43,330 nt of DNA from Acidobacteriota bacterium (GTDB lineage: Bacteria; Acidobacteriota; Aminicenantia; Aminicenantales; Saccharicenantaceae): positions 1-43,330 of the forward strand of contig JAKPXU010000113.1 of assembly GCA_029571905.1 (NCBI GenBank), read 5' to 3'. Positions within the stretch are counted from its first letter, which is position 1. Each line of letters starts with the position of its first letter. Shown in pieces: positions 35,402 to 43,330 of the stretch. Both the position numbers and the translations under genes were made by a program. Under the pieces are notes generated by a model, which ran no database searches, had not been told where the DNA came from, and saw only the letters and a list, made by a program, of their open reading frames with translations.

Positions 35402-36013
35402 TTACCATTTATTTTTTATTTCAGTCCGCCCTTCCAGGGCTTTTTTAATTGTTTGCTGATCGGCAAAATCCAGATCGCCGCCAACTGGCAAACCCATGGC
35501 CAGACGACTGATTTTAATCGGCAAATCCTCAACCAGCTGTAAGATGAGGGCGGCGGTGGCTTCTCCCTCGGCTGTTGGGTTGGTGGCAATTATCAATTCC
35601 TTAAACTGGCCAATCTTGAGCCGGTTGATTAATTTTTCCAGTTTTAATTCATCCGGTCCGATTCCTTTGAGTGGCGACAAGGATCCCAGAAGAACATGAT
35701 ATCTTCCATGATATATGCCTGTTTTCTCAATTGAGGCCACATTAAAGGGCTCTTCGACCACACACAACTGCTCATTATTCCTCCGATCATCGGTACATAA
35801 AAGGCAAGGATCAACATCAGTAATGTTATTACAAATAGAACAATAAAAAAGGCTTTTTTTGACCTCGGTGATAGCTTCTATCAGTTGTTCCACCTCTTCG
35901 GGAGGCAAACTTAAGATGTAAAAAGCCAGCCGCTGAGCAGATTTCTGGCCAATTCCAGGAAACTTCCTCAATTGCTCGATTAGCTGGTGGAGTGGTTGAG
36001 CATATTCAAACAT
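35402..36013 (-). CDS. recR: Recombination protein RecR
   Basis: The 203-residue protein helps RecF and RecO load RecA at gaps. It has the helix-hairpin-helix LRKFPGIGQKSAQRLAFYIL, the zinc finger CSICNNITDVDPCLLC (four Cys), a Toprim domain beginning LCVVEEPFNVASIEKTG, and the C-terminal Walker-like end ISRLAMGLPVGGDLDFADQQTI. It lies 10 bases after ybaB, third in the classic dnaX-ybaB-recR cluster. Confidence 0.95.
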   Translation of the reverse strand: MFEYAQPLHQLIEQLRKFPGIGQKSAQRLAFYILSLPPEEVEQLIEAITEVKKSLFYCSICNNITDVDPCLLCTDDRRNNEQLCVVEEPFNVASIEKTGIYHGRYHVLLGSLSPLKGIGPDELKLEKLINRLKIGQFKELIIATNPTAEGEATAALILQLVEDLPIKISRLAMGLPVGGDLDFADQQTIKKALEGRTEIKNKW

Positions 36014-36023
36014 GTCTGAACAG

Positions 36024-36332
36024 TTATAGTCCGGGTATTTTCAGCCCACCGGTGAAACCAGACATCTTTTTGGAGACTTCCTCATCAACTCTGGCTACTG
36101 CCTCGCGGAAGGCAGAGACAATGAGGTCCTGTAGCATATCCACATCTTCTTTATTGACCACTTCCGGCTCCAGTTTGACTTTTAAACAGTTTTTGTGACC
36201 GTCAAGAACAACTGTTACCATCCCACCACCGCTTGAGCCTTCTACCTGCATTTCGGCCAGTTCTTTCTGCATTTTTTCCTGGAACTCCTGGGCAGCCTTC
36301 ATCATCTTTTGCAGTTCACCCAGATTTTTCAT
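36024..36332 (-). CDS. ybaB: YbaB/EbfC nucleoid-associated protein
   Basis: The 102-residue DNA-binding protein has LGELQKMMKAAQEFQEKMQKELAEMQVEGSSGGGMVTVVLDGHKNCLKVKLEPEVV, the coiled helix and beta core of the YbaB family. It bends DNA as a dimer and is thought to affect expression or repair. The gene lies 26 bases after dnaX and 10 bases before recR. Ribosome site AAGGAG is present. Confidence 0.93.
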   Translation of the reverse strand: MKNLGELQKMMKAAQEFQEKMQKELAEMQVEGSSGGGMVTVVLDGHKNCLKVKLEPEVVNKEDVDMLQDLIVSAFREAVARVDEEVSKKMSGFTGGLKIPGL

Positions 36333-36358
36333 TCCAACTCCTTTTTCTTGCTATTTTC

Positions 36359-38095
36359 TTATAATTTATTATCGTTATTTTTTTTCTTAACTGAAATAAC
36401 CTGACCCCTTAAGTCGTCCAGAATATTCCTGACTTTTTGATCCTCAATAGTTGTCCGACCTTCACCGTTTACAACCTGGTTTACCTTTTTCTGGCCAGTA
36501 TTGGCCAAATTAGGTCGACGCCCTTTCTCCTCCAGGCTGTCTTCTTCGACCCTTACCTTAAAGCAATAGCCGTCAAAGTCAGCAGCCAGACGGTTTAGAT
36601 AGGCTTCGTTCTGTTCGATGAGGACGGCAAAATGCTTTTTGTCCTGACTGAATATAAATTGCAGAGTTTTATCTCTGACCTCAACCTTACTGGCGACCTT
36701 TAGAATTGGAGCTAGAGCCGGACGGTCTTTCATCAGACGGAAATAAAATGCATCGGCAACCGGATGTCCCAGAACCGGTACGCCATTTCCAGCCACCCTG
36801 GTTTGGTTACTGGCTTTTTGAAAGTCGGGACTGCGAACAGAGCCTCGGCTTTTTTCGCCGGGTCTGGTTGGCGGAGTCTGGTAGTCAGGCTTTCGAGGTT
36901 CGCCTCGGGTTAAGCCCTTTTTCAACTGCAATTTTAGCTCCTTAACCTCTTCCAGGACCTGATCCAGCGGTTTTAGCCGTGATAGATAGCACAGCCTGAT
37001 CAAATGAGCCTCTAAAAAAATTCTGGGCTGAGCGGAATACTTCAGGCCAGTCTCACCTTCCTGCAGAGCAGTTAGATATCTGAGCAGGTCTTCTGGTAGT
37101 AATGATTGACTGATCTCCCTTAGCTGGTTAAGTTCTTCCTCTGACAGTAAATTGAGGCCGGATGGATCTTTTACTATTCTGGCCAGCAACAGCTGGCGGA
37201 AATGCTCGACCAGTCCATTATAAAAATATCTAAGATCATAGCCAGCCGAGACCAGCTCTTCCACCAATCCGAAGATCTGTTCATCCTTTCCTTCGATGAT
37301 TGCTCTGGAAAATTTCTCAAACAACCGGTGATCTATAACCCCCAGGATTTCTTCAGTGTCCTGATCTTTAACCTGGAGACCGCTGAAAGAGATAACCTGG
37401 TCAAGGAGAGTTTCTGCGTCCCGCAAACTACCATCAGCCGCTTCGGCAATGAGTTGAAGGCTGTAAGGACTGATAGTCAGGCCCTCCTGTTCAGCAATAG
37501 ATCGCAGATGGTTGGCCATAGCTTCACTCGATAGTCTCTTAAAAACAAAATGCTGGCAACGGGAAATGATGGTTCTGGGAACTTTATGGAATTCAGTGGT
37601 GGCAAAGATGAAGATGGTTCTGGTTGGCGGTTCTTCCAGGGTTTTGAGCAGGGCATTAAAAGCATCCCGGCTCAGCTGATGAACTTCATCGATAATGATA
37701 ATCCGATAGCGGCTATGCATTGGTTCATACTGGATACTTTCTCTTAAAGCCTTGACATCCTCAATACCGCGGTTAGAAGCACCATCAATTTCAATGAAAT
37801 CAACGAGCCGATCTTCATTAATAGCCTGGCAGAGTTCACATTGATTGCAGGGCTCGGGAGCTGGCCCAAACTGACAGTTAAGAGCCTTGGCCAGAATCCT
37901 GGCTATCGTGGTTTTACCTACGCCTCTCATGCCGGAGAAAAGATAAGCATGGCTGATTCTATTTTCACGGATAGCATTTTGCAGCGTTCGGACCACTGCT
38001 TCCTGGCCTACTACTTCAGAGAATTTCCTGGGCCGGTATTTTCTGGCCAAAACGAGGTAAGAATCCTTGGGGTTATCTAGATATTGGTCTGACAT
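36359..38095 (-). CDS. dnaX: DNA polymerase III subunit tau/gamma
   Basis: The 578-residue clamp-loader ATPase has VLARKYRPRKFSEVVGQE, Walker A GMRGVGKTTIARILAKALNC, zinc-finger Cys in CQFGPAPEPCNQCELC, Walker B IIIIDEVHQLSRDAFNALLKTLEEPP and the SRC motif ISRCQHF. Domain III spans about 245-370. A variable, charged linker (about 385-440) leads to a folded C-terminal region near 450-530 that may bind the polymerase. A run of about eight As lies at the very end, too late to make a gamma by frameshift. It begins the dnaX-ybaB-recR cluster. AGAGG precedes the start. Confidence 0.94.
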   Translation of the reverse strand: MSDQYLDNPKDSYLVLARKYRPRKFSEVVGQEAVVRTLQNAIRENRISHAYLFSGMRGVGKTTIARILAKALNCQFGPAPEPCNQCELCQAINEDRLVDFIEIDGASNRGIEDVKALRESIQYEPMHSRYRIIIIDEVHQLSRDAFNALLKTLEEPPTRTIFIFATTEFHKVPRTIISRCQHFVFKRLSSEAMANHLRSIAEQEGLTISPYSLQLIAEAADGSLRDAETLLDQVISFSGLQVKDQDTEEILGVIDHRLFEKFSRAIIEGKDEQIFGLVEELVSAGYDLRYFYNGLVEHFRQLLLARIVKDPSGLNLLSEEELNQLREISQSLLPEDLLRYLTALQEGETGLKYSAQPRIFLEAHLIRLCYLSRLKPLDQVLEEVKELKLQLKKGLTRGEPRKPDYQTPPTRPGEKSRGSVRSPDFQKASNQTRVAGNGVPVLGHPVADAFYFRLMKDRPALAPILKVASKVEVRDKTLQFIFSQDKKHFAVLIEQNEAYLNRLAADFDGYCFKVRVEEDSLEEKGRRPNLANTGQKKVNQVVNGEGRTTIEDQKVRNILDDLRGQVISVKKKNNDNKL

Positions 38096-38222
38096 TGCCT
38101 CTAGCCTGAAATTAAATCTGTTTTATCTTATCATAACTGACCTAAAATTCAACCGGGAAAAAGCTTCAGAGAGTTGATTTTCGGATGAATTTAAGTCTCG
38201 AAGAGATTAAAATGAACCTGGC

Positions 38223-39101
38223 ATGAAGCAAAAAGAAAAAGGTTTGCTGTTCGTTCACCTGGCTGTCTTTTTATTTGGTTTTCCAGGCGTCATCAGTAAG
38301 CTGGTCAACCTCCCTTCATTTTCTCTGACTTTCTGGAGATTGATACTGGCCAGCTTGACTCTTTTCCTGATTATCAAGCTTCAATCTAAAAAAATGCTTC
38401 GACCCACCCGATCTCTTGACCTCTGGCTGATGATCTCATCGGGAGGTCTTCTGGCTTTTCACTGGACGACTTTTTTCCAGTCGATTCAGGTCTCGACTGT
38501 TGCCACCGGACTGCTGTCTTATTCGGCTTTTCCTCTTTTTACGATTTTTCTTGAGCCCTGGCTTCTCGGCACTCGCTTCCGCCGAAAAAACCTTATTCTG
38601 GCTGCAATCTGTCTGGCAGGTATTAGCTTGCTCGTGCCCGAGTTTAATTTCAAAAATAATATGTTTGTTGGGGTTATGTGGGGACTGGCTTCCGGCTTAT
38701 CTTTTTCCCTGTTGACCATTATTAATAGAAAGTTGACCGCCCACTATCCCAGCCTGGTTTTAGCTTTTTATCAGGACACACTGGCCATGTTTTTTATAGT
38801 GCCTTTCTTCCTGGTTAGAAGATTTAGCTGGCCGGGAAATTTAAAAAGTCTGGCTCTAATTATCTTCCTCGGTGTCTTTTGCACAGCTTTAGCCCATACT
38901 CTCTTTATCAAGGGATTGAGGGAGATGGAAGCCCAAACTTCCAGCTTGATCAGCCTGCTTGAGCCCGTCTATGGCCTGATTCTCAGTTACCTGATACTTA
39001 AAGAACAGCCTGGCCTGCGAACCCTGACCGGAGGTTGCCTGATTTTAGCCTCAGTTCTCTGGCTATCTTATCATAGTGCCAGAGAAGCTTCAGATCAGTG
39101 A
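38223..39101 (+). CDS. EamA/DMT-superfamily transporter
   Basis: The 292-residue membrane protein has ten hydrophobic segments in two halves, with the EamA-type stretches FLFGFPGVISKLVNLPSFSLTFWRLILASLTL near the start and AQTSSLISLLEPVYGLILSYLILKEQPGLRTLTGG near the end. DMT proteins export or import small metabolites such as amino acids; the substrate cannot be inferred. The ribosome site is poor. It runs convergent to the W-rich protein gene and overlaps its end by 7 bases. Confidence 0.85.
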   Translation: MKQKEKGLLFVHLAVFLFGFPGVISKLVNLPSFSLTFWRLILASLTLFLIIKLQSKKMLRPTRSLDLWLMISSGGLLAFHWTTFFQSIQVSTVATGLLSYSAFPLFTIFLEPWLLGTRFRRKNLILAAICLAGISLLVPEFNFKNNMFVGVMWGLASGLSFSLLTIINRKLTAHYPSLVLAFYQDTLAMFFIVPFFLVRRFSWPGNLKSLALIIFLGVFCTALAHTLFIKGLREMEAQTSSLISLLEPVYGLILSYLILKEQPGLRTLTGGCLILASVLWLSYHSAREASDQ

Positions 39102-40231
39102 TTTTTATTTCTTAAATTCTCGGGCTTGATAGACTGTTTTTCTCTGGCCTGTCTTTGCAACAGCTGCTCTTTTTCTTCGCCATGCTGTTGTCTTAACTGT
39201 TCAATTCTGGCCTGAAGCTCCTTTAATTTTCTCTGCTTTTCTTGAGGTGGAGCAACCCTTATTTCCTTTTCTGTTTGCTGCTTCAGCTTTTCTATTTCCA
39301 TTTTTTGGGTTTTATCAAGCAAAGTCTGTTCTCGGCGATGATAAGAATTAATAGAATTAACGTCCTGTCTGAGCCTATCAGGAGTTAATCTTTGTCCCGT
39401 CTCTTCCAGGCTAATGGCTGTTTTGGGAGCAGCAGCTTCTTTCCTGATAACTGGCCTGTAAATCCTGACTTCATTCATACTTACCCTTTCCTCTGCTGGC
39501 TCTTTAATTTCTTTAATATTTACCCTGTTGATTGGCCGACCAGTCATTCTTTCTACATGCTGAGGACTGAGGGCATCGTTGATAATTATATTGTTTCTCA
39601 AACTATACCTATCTGCTAAAACTGTAAAATTAATTAGCGTTCTGTTTCGTTCTCGCGGAATCACCCAGTTAACCAGACGACCTTCAACGAAACGATGTCC
39701 CTCAATAAAAACCCATAAGTGATAATCAATGTGCCCGTTTCTCCACTCGAATCCATGCCCAGGTCTGAAACGGACATTGGGTGGAACAGGCGCCCAGCCG
39801 ATATAAATGTCACTGAATCTCCAGACTACCCAGGCCGGGCCCCATTCAACATCAGGTACCCAGAACCAGCCTAGATGAATATCCCATCCCCAGCGACCAT
39901 AATGGAAGGGCAGCCAACCCCAGCTATAAAATGAAACCCAGGTCCAGCCATAATCACTCCAGATCCAGCGGCCATGGACATAAGGATGCCAGCGGGCGTC
40001 AATTCCTCTTGGTACCCAGACATAACCAAAGGGTGAATAATTCACCCAGAAACCAAAACCACTGAGATAGTCATATATATACCCGAACGTTATCTCTCCA
40101 GATACAAATGGTTGAAAGGATGAAGCTGCTGGTTGTCGGCCAGTAGTCTGGCTCTCTTCAGGCTGGACATAAATCAGGCAGCTGACCAATGATAAAACTA
40201 TTAAAAAGACCAAACCGATCGATTTCCGCAT
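39095..40231 (-). CDS. Tryptophan-rich DUF6600-like protein with Gln/Lys coiled tail, possible lipoprotein
   Basis: The 378-residue protein has a signal with LSLVSC near residues 13-18, which fits a lipobox. Residues about 60-150 carry 17 Trp in about 86 positions, in repeated WXWXX and HYGRWGWD/WGPAWVVWR motifs, as in the DUF6600 family I recall from Acidobacteria-like and related bacteria. The middle is a Pro/Arg-rich region (VPPNVRFRPGHGFEW). From about 310 the chain is Gln/Glu/Lys-rich and predicted to form a coiled coil (EIEKLKQQTEKEIRV, EQLRQQHGEEKEQLLQRQAREKQ). Probably envelope-located; function unknown. It ends against the EamA gene. Confidence 0.75.
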   Translation of the reverse strand: MRKSIGLVFLIVLSLVSCLIYVQPEESQTTGRQPAASSFQPFVSGEITFGYIYDYLSGFGFWVNYSPFGYVWVPRGIDARWHPYVHGRWIWSDYGWTWVSFYSWGWLPFHYGRWGWDIHLGWFWVPDVEWGPAWVVWRFSDIYIGWAPVPPNVRFRPGHGFEWRNGHIDYHLWVFIEGHRFVEGRLVNWVIPRERNRTLINFTVLADRYSLRNNIIINDALSPQHVERMTGRPINRVNIKEIKEPAEERVSMNEVRIYRPVIRKEAAAPKTAISLEETGQRLTPDRLRQDVNSINSYHRREQTLLDKTQKMEIEKLKQQTEKEIRVAPPQEKQRKLKELQARIEQLRQQHGEEKEQLLQRQAREKQSIKPENLRNKNH

Positions 40232-40359
40232 CTTCGCCTTCAGGTCAGATGACCGCCAAGATCAAAACCAGGCTTTCTCTCCAGTTAAGTCTATTTTTAT
40301 TTTTTATAGGTTAGCTCCAGACTGGACAGATCCTTCTGGAAGGTCTGACCTTCTGGGTT

Positions 40360-41565
40360 TTAATTTAACCTTTTAAAAACATTTTTTATTCTCTTGAAAG
40401 CCCAATCCAGCTCTTTTTTACTTATGATGAGCGGTGGAGCAAATCTTATCACGTTCTCATGAGTTTCTTTACAGAGCAGTCTTTCATTCATCATCTCTTC
40501 GCAGAAACGGCGGGCACCTCCAGCTTCAGGATAGAGTTCAATACCAATCAATAAACCCCGACCTCTTATTTCCTTAATATGGTGACTTTTGATTGTTTTT
40601 AACTTTTCTAAGAAATAGGTGCCTTTCTCGGCTGCCTGCTCGACCAGGCGTTCATCCTGAATAACCCGCAGAGCTTCCCGAGCCACAGCACAGGCTAAAG
40701 GATTGCCGCCAAAGGTTGATCCATGCTCGCCTGGCTTAAACAGACCCATAATTTCGGTCGTCGACAGGACTGCCGAAATAGCATAGCAACCACCACCCAG
40801 GGACTTGCCAATAACCATTATGTCTGGTTTAACACCTTCATATTCGCAGGCGAACATTTTGCCCACCCGGCCTAACCCGGTCTGAATTTCATCGGCAATG
40901 AAGAGGACATTATTCTTTTCACAAATTTCTTTGGCCTTCTTGAGGTAGCCATCTGGCGGAATAAGAATTCCAGCCTCGGCTTGAATTGGCTCAACCAGAA
41001 AAGCCGCTGTTCTGGGAGTGATAGCTGCTTCCAGCGCCTCAGCGTCACCAAAAGGAACGATTTTGAACCCGGGGGTAAATGGCCCGAAATCCTGGCGATA
41101 GGATGGTTCAGTAGAAAAGCTGATTATAGTCACAGTGCGACCATGAAAATTGTTGGTACAAGCGATGATCTCAGCTTCATCCTGAGGAACTCCCTTTTTC
41201 TGATAAGCCCATTTTCTGGCTAACTTAATAGCTGTTTCGACCGCCTCAGCCCCCGAGTTCATGGGTAGAACCATATTGAAACCCGTCAGTTCACATAGCT
41301 CTTTGGCCAGCAATGGCCACTGGTCGTTTCTGAAAGCTCTGGAGGTCAGAGTCAGCTTTTTAGCTTGAGTCTGTAATGTCTTGACAATTCTCGGGTGACA
41401 GTGGCCCTGGTTAACCGCAGAGTAAGCACTTAAAAAGTCAAGATATTTATTCCCTTCGACATCCCACATCCAGATGCCTTTGGCTTTGGTGATCACCACG
41501 TCCAGTGGATGATAGTTGTGAGCACCATAGATGTCCTCGATGACGATATAATCTTTACTGTCCAT
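40360..41565 (-). CDS. rocD: Ornithine aminotransferase
   Basis: The 401-residue class III PLP enzyme converts ornithine to glutamate semialdehyde. It begins IEDIYGAHNYHPLDVVITKAKGIWMWDVEGNKYLDFLSAYSAVNQGHCHPRIV, typical of RocD, with MNSGAEAVETA, IADEIQTGLGRVGKMFACE (Asp on the pyridine), the Schiff-base Lys in GKSLGGGCYAISA, and the terminal region GEHGSTFGGNPLACAVA. Length matches bacterial RocD. The start has AAGGAGTTTTAA. It follows tRNA-Ser(GGA) and hom on the same strand. A related 4-aminobutyrate or acetylornithine enzyme is less likely given the N-terminal pattern. Confidence 0.9.
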   Translation of the reverse strand: MDSKDYIVIEDIYGAHNYHPLDVVITKAKGIWMWDVEGNKYLDFLSAYSAVNQGHCHPRIVKTLQTQAKKLTLTSRAFRNDQWPLLAKELCELTGFNMVLPMNSGAEAVETAIKLARKWAYQKKGVPQDEAEIIACTNNFHGRTVTIISFSTEPSYRQDFGPFTPGFKIVPFGDAEALEAAITPRTAAFLVEPIQAEAGILIPPDGYLKKAKEICEKNNVLFIADEIQTGLGRVGKMFACEYEGVKPDIMVIGKSLGGGCYAISAVLSTTEIMGLFKPGEHGSTFGGNPLACAVAREALRVIQDERLVEQAAEKGTYFLEKLKTIKSHHIKEIRGRGLLIGIELYPEAGGARRFCEEMMNERLLCKETHENVIRFAPPLIISKKELDWAFKRIKNVFKRLN

Positions 41566-41591
41566 TTAAAACTCCTTTCCCTAAATTGAAG

Positions 41592-41684
<93 letters not shown>

Positions 41685-41754
41685 TGGTTTAAATTACCAA
41701 GAAAAAAAGGTTATCAAAATAACGGCAGGAAATCAATTTTCCAGTCAGGAAAAA

Positions 41755-42780
41755 TTATGGCCGGTAAATGGAAATTATGTCCTTTAGAAGGGCGGCAGCC
41801 GCACCTTTGGGATTTGATTGACCCCCTGTAACTGCTACCCAGCCCATAGTATCCGTATAGAAAATGATGCCCTTATTAGTTCCGTTGGTCATAGCCAGAG
41901 GATGAACAGGATCAAGCAGGGCCAATCCAACCTCAATTTTCCATGGCCCATAAGCTTTTTCCCTATAACACTTGCCAAAGAGTTTTAAAATTTTGTTAAG
42001 GCTGCTGGCTTTTTCTACTATTTCTTTTTTCAAGCCACGGATACCTCTAACCAGAACCTCACTTAGCTTGATTTCAGTATCCAGTACTTGATTGGCAATA
42101 ATGACCATTTTAGCTGCCGTATCCCAGCCATCAATGTCCAGCGAAGGCTCAGGTTCAGCAATACCTTTTTCCTGAGCCTCTTTTAGAGCAGCCTCAAAAT
42201 CCAGACCTTCAGTCATTCTGGTCAAAATATAATTGCTGGTCCCGTTTAAAATGCCCTCGATAGCCAGAATCTCGGCACCAGCCAGAGAACGTTTCCCCAC
42301 ATCGAGAGTAGGCAGAGCAGCAGCTGCGGCCGCACTGGCTTTAATGGTTAATCCTTTTTCTTCAGCCAGTTCCTTTAGCTCATCTGGTCTCAAAACGAGA
42401 GCTCCTTTGCTGGCCGTGGCCAGATGCCAGCCCTTATCGAGAGCCAGTCTGGCCAGTGATAAGCCCGGCTCGCCACTCATAAGATTGGAAGGCGTGCAAT
42501 CCACCAGTACTCCTGTCCGGAACTCTTCCAGCAAATCAGAGATGGTGATGGCTTTTATCCAGTCAGCCAGATTGTCAAGGTCATCCTGGGCGAAATAGGA
42601 TGGAGACAGCACCTTTTGAGTACTGGAAAGAAGAACAATGCCTTTCTGTCGAGCAATTGCTCTGAGTTCCAGTTGAAGATCATAACGCTGGAGGCAATCA
42701 TCATATTTTTCCTTAAGAAGCTCAAAAAAAGCTCGACCAACCCGGCCGAAACCAACAAGAATGATATTTACTTTATCCAT
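41755..42780 (-). CDS. hom: Homoserine dehydrogenase without ACT domain
   Basis: The ATG at 42780 (MDKVNIILVGFGRVGRAF) follows GAGGTTAAG. The track's upstream 41 codons come from the tRNA-Ser(CGA) gene and are not coding. The 341-residue enzyme reduces aspartate semialdehyde to homoserine, leading to threonine and methionine. It has GFGRVG, VDCTPSN, ATASKGALV, EGILNGTSNYILTRMTEG and EPEPSLDIDGWDTAAKM, the catalytic region. The C-terminal ACT regulatory domain of longer forms is missing, as in archaeal-type enzymes. Aspartokinase is not in the window. Confidence 0.93.
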   Translation of the reverse strand: MDKVNIILVGFGRVGRAFFELLKEKYDDCLQRYDLQLELRAIARQKGIVLLSSTQKVLSPSYFAQDDLDNLADWIKAITISDLLEEFRTGVLVDCTPSNLMSGEPGLSLARLALDKGWHLATASKGALVLRPDELKELAEEKGLTIKASAAAAAALPTLDVGKRSLAGAEILAIEGILNGTSNYILTRMTEGLDFEAALKEAQEKGIAEPEPSLDIDGWDTAAKMVIIANQVLDTEIKLSEVLVRGIRGLKKEIVEKASSLNKILKLFGKCYREKAYGPWKIEVGLALLDPVHPLAMTNGTNKGIIFYTDTMGWVAVTGGQSNPKGAAAALLKDIISIYRP

Positions 42781-42814
42781 CTTAACCTCAGACAACAGAC
42801 CTATTGCGCTTAAC

Positions 42815-42909
42815 TGGCGGAGAGGGCGGGATTCGAACCCGCGATTCCGGTAATTAACCGGAATAACGGTTTTCGAGACCGTCGCCTTCAACCACTCGGC
42901 CACCTCTCC
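42815..42909 (-). tRNA. tRNA-Ser (CGA)
   Basis: A 95-base class II tRNA with encoded CCA: acceptor GGAGAGG, anticodon loop CTCGAAA (anticodon CGA), a variable arm with ATTCCGG...CCGGAAT stem, and T arm CGGGTTCGAATCCCG. Its 3' 29 bases are identical to those of tRNA-Ser(GGA). It lies 17 bases after tadA. Confidence 0.95.
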
Positions 42910-42926
42910 GTTTTCAGTAATTTACT

Positions 42927-43330
42927 TTAAGTCTGACGAGTTTGCAACTTTTCTCCTGCTTTTTTAAGCTCCCGTCGTGAGCGAAAAAAATTGCTCATCA
43001 GCTGTCGACACTCCTCACTTAATATACCCGCACAAATTTCGAGTCGATGATTGGCCCTGGCCAGCGGAATCGCCAATTGAGAAATAATGGCTCCCTGCTT
43101 GCTATCTTCTGTTCCATAGACCAGCCTCTTAATTCTAGCCTGCAGAATAGCTCCGAGGCACATCGGACAGGGCTCGACGGTTATATACATAGTCAGTCCC
43201 GGCAGACGATAATTTTTTAATTTCTGCCCGGCCTTCCTCAGGGCTATAATTTCAGCGTGAGCGGTAGGATCAGATCGAGAAATTGACTGGTTATAGCCAC
43301 GGGCCACAATTTTATTATCTTTAACCAGAA
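42927..43330 (-). CDS. tadA: tRNA-specific adenosine deaminase, 5' end outside window
   Basis: The reading frame is open to the window edge (LVKDNKIVARGYNQSISRSDPTAHAEIIALR), so the track's start at 43307 is a GTG inside the gene. The 133 visible residues lack roughly the first 20-25. Zinc and catalytic residues are THAE (His, Glu) in DPTAHAEIIALR and PCPMC in EPCPMCLGAI. It converts adenosine 34 to inosine in tRNA-Arg(ACG). The product fits TadA better than guanine or cytosine deaminase because of the DPTAHAE and RIKRLVYG patterns. It leads a minus-strand chain with both tRNA-Ser genes and hom. Confidence 0.92.
   Translation of the reverse strand, partial: LVKDNKIVARGYNQSISRSDPTAHAEIIALRKAGQKLKNYRLPGLTMYITVEPCPMCLGAILQARIKRLVYGTEDSKQGAIISQLAIPLARANHRLEICAGILSEECRQLMSNFFRSRRELKKAGEKLQTRQT

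Noticed and set aside
36359-36400. A-run near the end of dnaX as a programmed frameshift for gamma
   Set aside because: It lies within the last dozen codons, so a shift there could not make the short gamma form.
41700-41755. TTTTCC-tgact-GGAAAA hairpin after hom as a terminator
   Set aside because: Six weak pairs and no proper T-run; not convincing.
42781-42903. 41-codon N-terminal extension of hom in the ORF track (MAEWLKATVSKTV...)
   Set aside because: It is a translation of the tRNA-Ser(CGA) gene and spacer; the true start at 42780 has a ribosome site and a family-typical N-terminus.

Overview
This is a gene-dense, mostly housekeeping stretch of a bacterial chromosome. It carries about 39 protein genes, three tRNA genes and RNase P RNA, and shows no phage, insertion sequence, CRISPR or plasmid signature. 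The cell is probably a Gram-negative-type anaerobe that ferments peptides and amino acids: it encodes pyruvate:ferredoxin oxidoreductase, several peptidases, ornithine aminotransferase, a fused formiminotransferase-cyclodeaminase, lipoproteins with lipoboxes and a ZnuABC-type importer. The gene content and the W-rich DUF6600-like protein resemble Candidatus Aminicenantes or a relative of Acidobacteriota. That placement is inference from gene content only.

Layout. 1-2.6 kb: tail of a SPOR-domain (RlpA-like) gene and a secreted GH63 glycosidase. 2.7-7.2 kb: an M20 carboxypeptidase, a serine-pathway pair (class V aminotransferase plus SerA) and a cysteine desulfurase. 7.2-7.8 kb: DUF4416. 7.9-15.3 kb: a long + strand run asnS-rimO-pgpA-cinA-thpR-plsY-gpsA, mostly with overlapping start and stop codons, then a TPR lipoprotein. 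15.4-17.8 kb (-): metK-sahH, the SAM cycle. 18-22.5 kb (+): two secreted M16-family proteins followed by a fused formiminotransferase-cyclodeaminase. 22.5-25 kb (-): znuA-znuC-znuB. 25-27.5 kb (+): pepD, ridA, an FmdB zinc ribbon and a possible 46-residue ORF. 27.5-29.5 kb (-): a NusG/RfaH paralogue and an M24 aminopeptidase. 29.6-31.6 kb (-): an NtrC-type regulator, rnpB and initiator tRNA, tightly packed. 31.8-38.1 kb (-): dnaX-ybaB-recR, then pyruvate:ferredoxin oxidoreductase. 38.2-43.3 kb: an EamA transporter, the W-rich lipoprotein, rocD, tRNA-Ser(GGA), hom, tRNA-Ser(CGA) and tadA, cut by the window edge. No stretch over 300 bases lacks a gene. The longest, 31578-31810 (233 bases), holds a strong terminator hairpin and the ntrC promoter.

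Starts. Several track ORFs begin too early. I moved serA, cinA, plsY, metK, the second M16 gene, ftcD, ridA (preferred start), znuA, por and hom to inner starts supported by Shine-Dalgarno sequences, ATGA overlaps or tRNA boundaries.

Most notable. (a) The ntrC-type reading frame runs 85 bases into rnpB, whose likely promoter lies inside the ntrC coding region; the rnpB end in turn overlaps the promoter of initiator tRNA. (b) Both M16 proteins have lost the HxxEH zinc motif. (c) Three genes (GH63, asnS, ntrC) have -10 boxes 6-9 bases before the start codon and no Shine-Dalgarno, suggesting leaderless mRNAs. (d) Several promoters share an extended -10 of the form TGnTATAAT. I found no convincing, wholly new multi-gene system.
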